This document shows positions 15,565 to 22,870 of a DNA stretch of 38,936 nt, one piece after another; position 1 is the first letter of the stretch; every line of letters begins with the position of its first letter. The DNA lies in the NCBI RefSeq assembly GCF_000834655.1, contig NZ_JXQQ01000031.1, forward strand, positions 1-38,936. Reading direction: 5' to 3'. The notes under the pieces were generated by a model. That model was given only the letters and a program-made list of their open reading frames with translations, was not told the origin of the DNA and made no database searches. A program made the position numbers and the translations under genes. The stretch is from Variovorax paradoxus (GTDB taxonomy: Bacteria > Pseudomonadota > Gammaproteobacteria > Burkholderiales > Burkholderiaceae_C).

Positions 15565-15685
15565 GTCGCTTCCTTCCTGTGTAGGTGAGATGCGTGGACC
15601 GGTATGGCCCACTCATTTCAATCTAGTCGCCACCCCGCGGCGCGGGACGTCGCCGGAGCCCCGAAGCGGTGTAGGACAACAAGGC

Positions 15686-16510
15686 TCAAGCCGTGACGAT
15701 CCATCCTTCAAGCGGATCGAATTGCACCGGCAATCCATAGCCGGGCCCGGGACTCGCGGCCCGCTCCAGGCCCCAGGCCGCCTGCATGAGGCACAGCACC
15801 GCGTCGATGTGGTCGCCGCGGGCGTCCGCCAGCAATTCGGCCTGCTGCAGGGCGCTGAGCCGGAGCCGCAACCCGAGCCGCGTCGCGCCCGCCTGGAGCG
15901 CGGCGAGCAGGTCGCTGCGGGCCGCGAGGCGCTCGGGCGTCTGCTTCATCAAGTCGTCGCTCTTGTAGCTGCGGCGGCCGATCAGCTCGCGCGCCACCAG
16001 GCCCGGGTAGGCTTCCAGCGCAATGCGGTCCTTGTGGATGCCCACGTGCAGGCCCGGCAAGCTGGCATCGGCGGCCAGCAGCGGCGGCACGCCGGCATGC
16101 AGCATGAAGGCGACCGGCGGATTGACCCACTTCATCGACGGGCTCGACCCCGCAGGCCCATCGGCCGCCCGGTGTGCGAATTTGCCGCCGACCGGCCGCG
16201 CGGCGCAGAACGCGGCGAAGGTGTCGCGGATCTCTGCGCGACTCAGGCTCGCGTAGTGCGCCATCAGCGGCGCCCATTCGAGCGGCCACTGCAAGTGCTC
16301 GACCAGTTCGCGCGGCAGGCTGAACGGAAAGTCGAACCCGCCGACCCAGGCGGGCGTCTCGCGCAGCCACAGGCCCCAGGCCTCGAGCGTCGCGAAGCGC
16401 TCCAGGCTGGTCAGCGTGACGGTCCCCGTGCCAACGGCTGTCTCGCCGATGGCCACCACGATAGGCTTGCGCCGGGTCGGCGCGCTCGAAAAATCGCAGC
16501 CGAAAAGCAT
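15686..16510 (-). CDS. DUF429 domain protein
   Basis: A 274-residue protein beginning MLFGCDFSSAPTRRKPIVVA, with the DUF429 pattern of an N-terminal acidic CDFSSAP strand, a central GGFDFPFSLPR, KWVNPPVAFM, and ALEAYPGLVAREL with RRSYKSDDL, then GDHIDAVLCLMQAAW near the end. The fold is predicted to be RNase H-like with acidic active-site residues, but no function is established. The ATG at 16510 lies 4 bases after the eamA stop, so the two are co-transcribed; an upstream in-frame ATG at 16561 would overlap eamA by 47 bases and adds an unconserved leader. Confidence 0.82.
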   Translation of the reverse strand: MLFGCDFSSAPTRRKPIVVAIGETAVGTGTVTLTSLERFATLEAWGLWLRETPAWVGGFDFPFSLPRELVEHLQWPLEWAPLMAHYASLSRAEIRDTFAAFCAARPVGGKFAHRAADGPAGSSPSMKWVNPPVAFMLHAGVPPLLAADASLPGLHVGIHKDRIALEAYPGLVARELIGRRSYKSDDLMKQTPERLAARSDLLAALQAGATRLGLRLRLSALQQAELLADARGDHIDAVLCLMQAAWGLERAASPGPGYGLPVQFDPLEGWIVTA

Positions 16511-16514
16511 GGCG

Positions 16515-17396
16515 TCAGCCCAGCGCCAGCGCCACGACGCCGGCGGCGATGAAGAGCGCACCCAGCAGCCGCAGCAGCCGGTCGCCTTCGCGCAGCAGAT
16601 GCCCGCCGATCAGCGCGGCGAACAGCATCGACACCTCGCGCGCCGGCGCGACGTGCGAGATCGGCGCCTGCTGCACCGCGTACAGCACGAGCACATAGGA
16701 CACCGGGCTCACCGCGGCCACCAGCAGCGCGTATTTCCATTGCGCGCGCCACATGCGCGCGGTGGTCGCGCGGTCCTTCAGCGCCACCGGCGCGAGCAAC
16801 ACCATGCGCACGAGATTGCCGAAGTAGTCGAGCAGGATCGGCGACATCGCCAGGAACTTGACCGCATAGCTGTCGGCCACCGTGTAGGCCGCGATGAAGC
16901 CGCCGGTCAGCACGCCGTAGCGAACGCCCTTGAGCACCCGCTCGCGCTGCACCGGGTCATGCGCCTTGCGCCACAGCTTGGGGCCGCCGGCGACCAGGAA
17001 CACGCCGCCCACGACGCCGGCGATGCCCGCCACGCCGATCGCGCTGATCCGCTCGCCCAGGAACAGAACCGCCGCGAGCGACGACAGGAGCGGCCCCGAG
17101 CCGCGCGCCAGCGGATAGACCACCGTCAGGTCGGACCTGCGATAGCCGCGCAGCAGCACGATGAAATAGAAGATGTGCAGCACGCCGCTGAGCGCGACGA
17201 AGCCCCATTCCGTCAAGCCCCAGCCCGGCACCACGTTCCAGCCCAGCGTGACGCCCACGGGCGCCCAGATGAGCATGTTGAACACGCTCGTCTGGAAGCT
17301 GAAGCGCACGTCGCCGTTCGCCTTCTTGGCGGCGATGTTCCAGCCGGCGTGGATGACCCCGGCCAGCAGGATCAGCGCAAAGGCGGAGAGCGGCAC
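16515..17396 (-). CDS. EamA/DMT-superfamily transporter
   Basis: A 293-residue integral membrane protein with about ten hydrophobic helices in two homologous halves, the drug/metabolite transporter layout; VVYPLARGSGPLLSSL in the first half is a typical EamA motif. Substrate cannot be predicted. The start is GTG at 17396: an in-frame TAG lies three codons upstream and no Shine-Dalgarno is visible. A GC-rich palindromic element begins only about 10 bases upstream (17406-17475), so any promoter would lie in or behind it, or the gene is read through from the BLUF gene. Confidence 0.87.
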   Translation of the reverse strand: MPLSAFALILLAGVIHAGWNIAAKKANGDVRFSFQTSVFNMLIWAPVGVTLGWNVVPGWGLTEWGFVALSGVLHIFYFIVLLRGYRRSDLTVVYPLARGSGPLLSSLAAVLFLGERISAIGVAGIAGVVGGVFLVAGGPKLWRKAHDPVQRERVLKGVRYGVLTGGFIAAYTVADSYAVKFLAMSPILLDYFGNLVRMVLLAPVALKDRATTARMWRAQWKYALLVAAVSPVSYVLVLYAVQQAPISHVAPAREVSMLFAALIGGHLLREGDRLLRLLGALFIAAGVVALALG

Positions 17397-17405
17397 CCCG
17401 AGCTA

Positions 17406-17475
17406 CGCGAGACCGTGCGCCGCCGGGCCGCCCGGCCCCCCAGGGGGGCAGAAAGGACACGAAGTACCGGGCGTG
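17406..17475. repeat. GC-rich palindromic intergenic element
   Basis: The 91-base gap between BLUF and eamA is almost filled by a GC-rich block with a core GCCCCCC-A-GGGGGGC (17435-17449) followed on the plus strand by AGAAAGGACACGAAGTACCG. I recall closely similar blocks next to genes in Variovorax-type genomes, so I suspect a dispersed repeat; no search was possible. It lacks a T-tract. Confidence 0.4.
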
Positions 17476-17487
17476 GGGGTCACGTGC

Positions 17488-17910
17488 CTAGTGGCGGCCG
17501 ACGATGGCGGCGGTGGCCATCAGTTCTTCGAGCAGCGCCAGCGAGACCTTGCCCGAGACCTTGTACGGGTCGAGCTCGGGCTTCTCGGAATACTTCAGCA
17601 GCGTCGAGGCGTTGAGCTTCGAGAGGTTGACCTGCCCCATCGTCCAGCCGCCGAAACGGCGCTCGGAGATTTCCTCGTAGTGCAGCAGCACCACGTCTTT
17701 ATGGCGCGCATCGCGCTGGATGTGCCCGTAGAGATCGCTGATGGCGTCCCGCCCGCCCTCGATGGCCTGCAGGAAGGTGCCGGCGCCGTAGCAGAGGATG
17801 CCGGTGATGCCGCAGGCCGGGTTGTGCGTGCGCGACTTCGTGAGGATCGCCTCGATGGCCGCGGGGCTGGTGTCGACGGCGCGGCTCGCGTAGAGAAGAC
17901 GGACCAGCAT
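17488..17910 (-). CDS. BLUF-domain blue-light photoreceptor
   Basis: A short, single-domain BLUF (sensor of blue light using FAD) protein of 140 residues. The photoactive residues can be placed against AppA: Y7 (RLLYASRA), N30 (THNPACGITG), Q48 (GTFLQAIEG), W89 and M91 (FGGWTMG), with spacing within one residue of AppA. All are present, so it should be photoactive. After the BLUF domain (about 1-95) a helical C-terminal cap (about 105-135) follows; there is no EAL or other output domain, so it must act through a protein partner. The ATG at 17910 lies 2 bases past the folE stop, with a weak AAAGAG site, implying translational coupling to folE. Confidence 0.92.
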   Translation of the reverse strand: MLVRLLYASRAVDTSPAAIEAILTKSRTHNPACGITGILCYGAGTFLQAIEGGRDAISDLYGHIQRDARHKDVVLLHYEEISERRFGGWTMGQVNLSKLNASTLLKYSEKPELDPYKVSGKVSLALLEELMATAAIVGRH

Positions 17911-17912
17911 GT

Positions 17913-18644
17913 TCAGCTCTTTCTGGGCAACAGGGAAAGGAATTCGCGGCGCAGGCTCGGGTCCTTGAGGAACACGCCGCGCATCACGGAGTTGATCATC
18001 TTGCTGTCCATTTCCTTCACGCCGCGCCATGCCATGCAGAAGTGTTCGGCCTCCATGACGAGCGCAAGGCCGTCGGGCTGCGTCTTTTCCTGGATCAGGT
18101 CGGCCAGCTGCACCACGGCCTCCTCCTGGATCTGCGGTCGGCCCATGACCCATTCGGCCAGGCGCGCGTACTTCGACAGGCCGATCACGTTGGTGTGCTC
18201 GTTGGGCATCACGCCGATCCAGAGCTTGCCGATGATCGGGCAGAAGTGATGCGAGCAGGCGCTGCGCACGGTGATCGGGCCGACGATCATCAGCTCGTTC
18301 AGGTGCTCGGCATTGGGGAATTCGGTGAGCGCGGGCGGCGGCACGTAGCGGCCGCGGAACACCTCGTTGAGGTACATCTTGGCGACGCGGCGCGCGGTGT
18401 TGTCGGTGTTGTGGTCGTTCGCCACGTCGATGACGAGGCTCTCGAGCACGGCCTTCATCTTGACCTCGACCTCGTCGAGCAGCGATTCCAGTTCGCCCGG
18501 CTCGATGAACTCGGCGATGTTGTCGTTGGCGTTGAAGCGCTTTCGCGCTGCATTCAGGCGCTCGCGGATCTTGACGGAGACGGGCGTGCCCTCGTCATCG
18601 TCTTTTCGATCGGGGAGCGGTTCGACGTCGGTTTTCCTCAGCAT
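17913..18644 (-). CDS. folE: GTP cyclohydrolase I FolE
   Basis: FolE opens GTP to 7,8-dihydroneopterin triphosphate, the first step of tetrahydrofolate synthesis. The 243-residue protein has the zinc ligands C130 and H133 (SACSHHFCP) and C203 (AEHFCMAWRGVKE), and NVIGLSKYARLAEWVMGRPQIQE in between. It has a charged N-terminal extension (1-25), so it is slightly longer than E. coli FolE (222). It is followed 2 bases later by the BLUF gene and preceded, across a phosphatase-family gene, by nudB, whose product uses the FolE product. The 73-base gap upstream (18645-18717) has no clear promoter. Confidence 0.96.
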   Translation of the reverse strand: MLRKTDVEPLPDRKDDDEGTPVSVKIRERLNAARKRFNANDNIAEFIEPGELESLLDEVEVKMKAVLESLVIDVANDHNTDNTARRVAKMYLNEVFRGRYVPPPALTEFPNAEHLNELMIVGPITVRSACSHHFCPIIGKLWIGVMPNEHTNVIGLSKYARLAEWVMGRPQIQEEAVVQLADLIQEKTQPDGLALVMEAEHFCMAWRGVKEMDSKMINSVMRGVFLKDPSLRREFLSLLPRKS

Positions 18645-18713
18645 GGCGGGGATCGTACCAGTGAATGGCTCCAGGACATTCGGGCTGCAGCGCCCGTCCC
18701 TTCTCGGAGCACT

Positions 18714-18730
18714 GCTATCAATTAGGTAGC
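18714..18730. repeat. 17-bp GCTAT palindromic element
   Basis: GCTAT-CAATTAG-GTAGC, a 5-base stem (one T·G wobble) with a 7-base loop, spans the 3' end of the EEP-family gene; its stop codon lies inside. The geometry equals that of the copy at 28415-28431. Short GCTAT..TAGC elements are, to my recollection, frequent in Comamonadaceae genomes. Confidence 0.4.
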
Positions 18731-19485
18731 GTGAAGTCAGCTACCAGCGGGAGGTGATCGGACATGCGGGCCCAGATCGGACCGCGCGGCACCGTGCACG
18801 AAATCGGTTCGAGCTTGCGGCCGTAGACGAAATCGAGCTGCGCCACCGGAAGGCGCGACGGGTAGGTGAGCGTGCGGGGGCCGCGCAGGTCGCTGGCGTC
18901 GCGCAGGCCCATCGCGTTCATGGCGTAGCGCATGCGCGCGCCCCAGTCGTTGAAATCGCCGGCCACCACCACGGCTTCGCCGGCCGGCACTTCGCGGTCG
19001 ATGAACTCGCGCAGGCGCGCGATCTGCCGCACGCGGCTGCCCTTGATGAGGCCCAGGTGCACCACGATGGCGTGCACCGGCTGGCCTTCGACATCGATCA
19101 CGACGTGCAGCAGCCCGCGCTGCTCGAAGCGGTGGTCGGAGATGTCCTGGTGGCCGGTGCGGATCACGGGCCAGCGCGTGAGCAGCGCATTGCCGTGCTC
19201 GCCGTGGCGCGTGACGGCGTTGGTCTCGTAGACCGCGGTGTAGCCCTCGGGCGCGAGGAAGTCCGCCTGCGGCAGCTCGGGCCAGCGCGCGAAGCGGGCG
19301 GCAGCCTGCCGGTTCATCTTGCGCACCTCTTGCAGGCAGATGATGTCGGCGTCGAGCTGCTCGATGGCGTGGCCGAGGTTATGGATCTCCAGGCGCCGGG
19401 CGGGCCCGATGCCCTGCACACCCTTGTGGATGTTGTAGGTCGCGACCCGGAGGTTGTGCGCTGCTGATGCTGCCGGCTGGTTCAT
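18718..19485 (-). CDS. Endonuclease/exonuclease/phosphatase (EEP) family protein
   Basis: A 255-residue EEP-fold metal-dependent phosphoesterase with all catalytic motifs: TYNIH (16-20), LQEV with E53, HLGL with H143, GDFND with D177 and N179, LDFVY with D218, and SDH with D243-H244. Substrate is unknown; the superfamily includes nucleases, sphingomyelinases and inositol phosphatases. No signal peptide is seen, so it is probably cytoplasmic. The ATG at 19485 overlaps the nudB stop as ATGA; the frame stays open upstream into nudB but that leader is unlike the family. Its last residues (LPN) and stop lie within a 17-bp palindromic element. Confidence 0.88.
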   Translation of the reverse strand: MNQPAASAAHNLRVATYNIHKGVQGIGPARRLEIHNLGHAIEQLDADIICLQEVRKMNRQAAARFARWPELPQADFLAPEGYTAVYETNAVTRHGEHGNALLTRWPVIRTGHQDISDHRFEQRGLLHVVIDVEGQPVHAIVVHLGLIKGSRVRQIARLREFIDREVPAGEAVVVAGDFNDWGARMRYAMNAMGLRDASDLRGPRTLTYPSRLPVAQLDFVYGRKLEPISCTVPRGPIWARMSDHLPLVADFTLPN

Positions 19486-19955
19486 CGCACAAATTCTGGC
19501 AGCAACAGAATGGCTTCGGCGTTCGACGGGGAAAAACACGCATCGGCCGCCTCGCGGTACGGCAGCCATTTCCAGTCGGTGTGTTCGCGCGGATCGAGCC
19601 GGGGCGTGAGAAGTCCGGGCACGCAAAGGCCGAACAGGTGCTCGGTGTTGTACGTGACGCCGGGCTCGTAGCGCGCGCGCCAGCCCGGGTAGATCTCGTA
19701 GATGTTGCGCAGCTGCCAGTCGACCAGCTGCGAGGCCAGCGCGGTGCCCTCACCGCATTCGATGCCGGTTTCCTCTGACACCTCGCGCGCGGCGGTGAGC
19801 GCGAGCGGCTCGTCGATCGCATCCTTGCTGCCGGTGACCGACTGCCAGAAGTCGTTGGCATCGGCGCGCCGGATCAGGAGCACATCGAGCGCCGGCGTGT
19901 GGATCACGACCAGCACCGACTCCGGGATCTTCCAGGGCCGGGGGCTGGTCGTCAT
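19482..19955 (-). CDS. nudB: Dihydroneopterin triphosphate diphosphatase NudB
   Basis: A 157-residue Nudix hydrolase that removes pyrophosphate from dihydroneopterin triphosphate, the second folate step. The NudB-type context FWQSVTGS is present and the Nudix box runs from G42 to I65 (REVSEETGI at its end). Between the box glycine and the first glutamate there are six residues instead of the usual five, a one-residue insertion I believe is common to this clade. It starts 7 bases after aspS, as nudB follows aspS in E. coli, and overlaps the next gene by ATGA. folE lies two genes on, so consecutive enzymes of one pathway are in one run. Confidence 0.92.
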   Translation of the reverse strand: MTTSPRPWKIPESVLVVIHTPALDVLLIRRADANDFWQSVTGSKDAIDEPLALTAAREVSEETGIECGEGTALASQLVDWQLRNIYEIYPGWRARYEPGVTYNTEHLFGLCVPGLLTPRLDPREHTDWKWLPYREAADACFSPSNAEAILLLPEFVR

Positions 19956-19962
19956 GGCCGTA

Positions 19963-21768
19963 TCAGGCGGCTTGGGGCGTGTTGCGCAGCTTGATGTGCA
20001 GTTCGCGCAGCTGCTTCTCGTCGACCGGGCTCGGCGCCTGCGTCAGCAGGTCTTGCGCGCGCTGGGTCTTGGGGAAGGCGATCACGTCGCGGATCGACTC
20101 GGCGCCGGTCATCAGCATGACCAGGCGGTCCAGCCCGATGGCGATGCCGCCGTGCGGCGGGGCGCCGTATTGCAGCGCGTCCAGCAGGAAGCCGAACTTC
20201 AGTTGCGCGTCCTCGGCGCTGATCTTCAGCGCGCGGAATACCTTGCTCTGCACTTCCTCGCGGTGGATACGGACCGATCCGCCGCCCATCTCGATGCCGT
20301 TGAGCACCATGTCGTAAGCCTTGGCGATGCACTTCTCGGGTGCGGTGTCCATGAGGTCTTCATGGCCGTCCTTCGGTGCGGTGAACGGATGGTGCACGGC
20401 GCTCCAGCGCTGGCCTTCCTCGTCGAACTCGAACATCGGGAAGTCGACCACCCAGAGCGGCGCCCAGCGGTCGTCGAACAGGCCCGCCTTCTTGCCGAAG
20501 GCGCTGTGGCCGATCTTCACGCGCAGCGCGCCGATGGCGTCGTTGACGACCTTTTCCTTGTCGGCGCCGAAGAACAGGATGTCGCCGTTGCGCGCACCCG
20601 TGCGGGCGATGATCTCGGCCAGCGTGTTGTCGTCCAGGTTCTTCACGATCGGGCTTTGCAGGCCTTCGCGGCCGGCGGCTGCGTCGTTGACCTTGATGTA
20701 GGCCAGGCCCTTGGCGCCGTAGATCTTGACGAATTCCTGGTACGCGTCGATTTCACCGCGCGACATGCCGCCCTCGGCACCGCCGCCCGGCACGCGCAGT
20801 GCCACGACACGGCCGCCCACCATCGTCGCGGCGTTCGAGAACACCTTGAATTCGACGCGCTTCATGAGCTCGGTGAGTTCGGTGAATTCGAGCTTCACGC
20901 GCAGGTCGGGCTTGTCCGAGCCGTACTTGAACATCGCGTCGCCATACGTCATGGTCGGGAACACCGGCAGGTCGATGCCCGCGGCGTTGCGGAACACGTT
21001 GCGGATCATCCCTTCGAACATCTCGCGGATTTCTTCTTCGGCGAGGAACGAGGTCTCGATGTCGATCTGCGTGAATTCGGGCTGGCGGTCGGCGCGCAGG
21101 TCTTCGTCGCGGAAGCACTTCACGATCTGGTAGTAGCGGTCGTAGCCGGCCACCATCAAGAGCTGCTTGAAGAGCTGGGGCGACTGCGGCAGCGCGAAGA
21201 AGCTGCCGTCGTGCACGCGGCTGGGCACGAGGTAGTCGCGCGCGCCTTCGGGCGTGGACTTGCCCAGCATCGGCGTCTCGATGTCGATGAAGCCGTTGGC
21301 ATCGAGGAACTTGCGCGTTTCCATCGTCACCTTGTAGCGCAGCATCATGTTGCGCTGCATGGCCGGGCGGCGCAGGTCGAGCACACGGTGCGTGAGGCGG
21401 GTGGTTTCCGAGAGATTGTCGTCGTCCAGCAGGAACGGCGGCGTGACCGACGGGTTGAGCACCTTGAGCTCGTGGCACAGCACTTCGATCTTGCCGCTCT
21501 TGAGGCTATCGTTGGTCGTGCCTTCGGGGCGCGCGCGCACGAGGCCGGTGATCTGCACGCAGAACTCGTTGCGCAGGTTCTCGGCAACGGCAAAGGTGGA
21601 AGCGCGATCGGGATCACACACGACCTGCACATAACCTTCGCGGTCGCGCACGTCGATGAAGATCACGCCGCCGTGGTCGCGGCGACGGTTGACCCAGCCG
21701 CAAAGGGTGACGGTCTGGCCCATCAGGGCTTCGGTCACGAGACCGCAATAGTGAGTACGCATGGCCAT
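19963..21768 (-). CDS. aspS: Aspartyl-tRNA synthetase AspS
   Basis: A 601-residue class IIb aminoacyl-tRNA synthetase of bacterial type: an N-terminal OB-fold anticodon domain, catalytic core with motif 2 ([20 protein letters not shown]), the bacterial GAD insertion, and motif 3 ([12 protein letters not shown]) near the C-terminus. In the anticodon domain H32 (RRDHGG) and G83 (RPEGTT) replace the Leu and Lys of E. coli and match the His/Gly pair described for the non-discriminating Pseudomonas enzyme, so it may also charge tRNA-Asn. The first ATG (21768) has a GGAAG site 8 bases upstream; a second ATG two codons on is possible. Confidence 0.97.
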   Translation of the reverse strand: MAMRTHYCGLVTEALMGQTVTLCGWVNRRRDHGGVIFIDVRDREGYVQVVCDPDRASTFAVAENLRNEFCVQITGLVRARPEGTTNDSLKSGKIEVLCHELKVLNPSVTPPFLLDDDNLSETTRLTHRVLDLRRPAMQRNMMLRYKVTMETRKFLDANGFIDIETPMLGKSTPEGARDYLVPSRVHDGSFFALPQSPQLFKQLLMVAGYDRYYQIVKCFRDEDLRADRQPEFTQIDIETSFLAEEEIREMFEGMIRNVFRNAAGIDLPVFPTMTYGDAMFKYGSDKPDLRVKLEFTELTELMKRVEFKVFSNAATMVGGRVVALRVPGGGAEGGMSRGEIDAYQEFVKIYGAKGLAYIKVNDAAAGREGLQSPIVKNLDDNTLAEIIARTGARNGDILFFGADKEKVVNDAIGALRVKIGHSAFGKKAGLFDDRWAPLWVVDFPMFEFDEEGQRWSAVHHPFTAPKDGHEDLMDTAPEKCIAKAYDMVLNGIEMGGGSVRIHREEVQSKVFRALKISAEDAQLKFGFLLDALQYGAPPHGGIAIGLDRLVMLMTGAESIRDVIAFPKTQRAQDLLTQAPSPVDEKQLRELHIKLRNTPQAA

Positions 21769-21805
21769 GGAGATGACTTCCGGCGCCGTCGTGGCGCGTT
21801 CGTTT

Positions 21806-22438
21806 TTATGAGTTGGATGGCTTGATCGCCACCGTGGAGGGGCCGCCTGGAACGACCACGCCCATCGAGACGATGTACTTGAGCGCTTCGTCCACGCTCA
21901 TCTTCAGTTCGATGCAGTCGCTGCGCTTGAGCATCACGAAATAGCCGCCCGTGGGATTGGGAGTGGTCGGCACGTAGACGCTGAGGAATTCCTCGGTGCC
22001 CAGGTGCTCGGCCACCTCGTTGCCCGGCGCGCCGGTCACGAAGGCGATGGTCCACACGTTCTCGCGCGGCCACTGGACCAGCACTGCCGTGCGAAACGCG
22101 TTGCCGTTCTCGGAGAACAGCGTGTCCGAGACCTGCTTGACGCTCGAATAGATCGAGCGCACGACCGGAATGCGCCGCACCACCGCGTCGCCCCAGCCCA
22201 GGAGCCGCTTGCCGACGAAGTTGCTCGCAATGGCGCCGACCACCAGCAGGATGGCCAGCGTGAGCAGTACGCCGAGGCCGCGGATGTTGTTCTCGAACAG
22301 CCATTTCTGCCACATCACCGGCAGCACCCAGAGCGTCTGGTCGAGCGTGTCGATGATCCACTTCAGCACCGCCAGGGTGATGAACAGCGGAACGATCACC
22401 AGCAAGCCGGAGAACAACCATTTGCGCAGGGCGAGCAT
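21806..22438 (-). CDS. DUF502 family inner-membrane protein
   Basis: A 210-residue protein beginning [20 protein letters not shown], with two membrane helices (about 7-30 and 58-80), then a soluble domain containing [20 protein letters not shown] and [16 protein letters not shown], the DUF502 signature. Function is unknown. It lies 11 bases after fmdB and 37 before aspS, an order common in beta- and gammaproteobacteria. I chose the ATG at 22438; the frame is open upstream across fmdB but that leader is not conserved. Confidence 0.88.
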   Translation of the reverse strand: MLALRKWLFSGLLVIVPLFITLAVLKWIIDTLDQTLWVLPVMWQKWLFENNIRGLGVLLTLAILLVVGAIASNFVGKRLLGWGDAVVRRIPVVRSIYSSVKQVSDTLFSENGNAFRTAVLVQWPRENVWTIAFVTGAPGNEVAEHLGTEEFLSVYVPTTPNPTGGYFVMLKRSDCIELKMSVDEALKYIVSMGVVVPGGPSTVAIKPSNS

Positions 22439-22449
22439 GGACGGGGTCT

Positions 22450-22788
22450 TCAGTCGCCGCTCTTGGCGGCAGGGGCCGGCGCGGGAGCAGCCGCCGGTGC
22501 GGGAGCGGGGCTCGGCGCGGCGGCGCTGGAGGAAGAGGAAGATTCGGCGGGCTTGGCGCCTTCGCTCGCCGCGGGAGCGGTCGCCGGCTCGGCCTTCTTG
22601 CCGCCGCCTTCGCGGAAATCGGTCACGTACCAGCCAGAGCCCTTGAGCTGGAAACCGGCGGCCGTCACCTGCTTTTCGAAGGCGCTGGCGCCGCACGCCG
22701 GGCACACCTTGAGGGGCGCGTCGGACATCTTCTGCAAAGCGTCCTTGGCAAAGCCGCAGGCGCTGCACTTGTAGGCGTAGATAGGCAT
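22450..22788 (-). CDS. FmdB-family zinc-ribbon protein
   Basis: A 112-residue protein starting MPIYAYKCSACGFAKDALQK, with a zinc ribbon formed by C8, C11, C29 and C32 (FmdB/CxxC_CXXC_SSSS family). Residues 60-112 are a low-complexity tail of Ala, Pro, Ser and Lys, likely disordered. The family is often called a regulator after methanogen fmdB, but its role in proteobacteria is not established. It is first in the run to DUF502 and aspS, behind a clear -10 element. Confidence 0.87.
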   Translation of the reverse strand: MPIYAYKCSACGFAKDALQKMSDAPLKVCPACGASAFEKQVTAAGFQLKGSGWYVTDFREGGGKKAEPATAPAASEGAKPAESSSSSSAAAPSPAPAPAAAPAPAPAAKSGD

Positions 22789-22806
22789 GGGGAAATAGGG
22801 TCCAGA

Positions 22807-22843
22807 AGCGGCGCAGCTGCCGCTCGCAAAGCCCTCGATTATA
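22807..22843 (-). promoter_or_regulatory. Candidate promoter and leader hairpin for fmdB-DUF502-aspS
   Basis: A perfect TATAAT lies on the minus strand at 22843-22838, 50 bases before the fmdB start. No good -35 is visible at 16-18 bases. The predicted leader holds a 6-bp stem, AGCGGC (22807-22812) with GCCGCT (22819-22824). It probably starts the transcript for fmdB through nudB and possibly folE. Confidence 0.5.
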
Positions 22844-22870
22844 AGGGCCCACCCTGCCGCCGGGGCGGTT

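Noticed and set aside
17488..18153. A 221-residue form of the BLUF protein
   Set aside because: The added N-terminus overlaps folE in another frame; BLUF domains start a few residues before the LLYAS strand.
19702..21825. A plus-strand open frame of 707 codons
   Set aside because: Antisense to nudB and aspS, with the same low-information composition.
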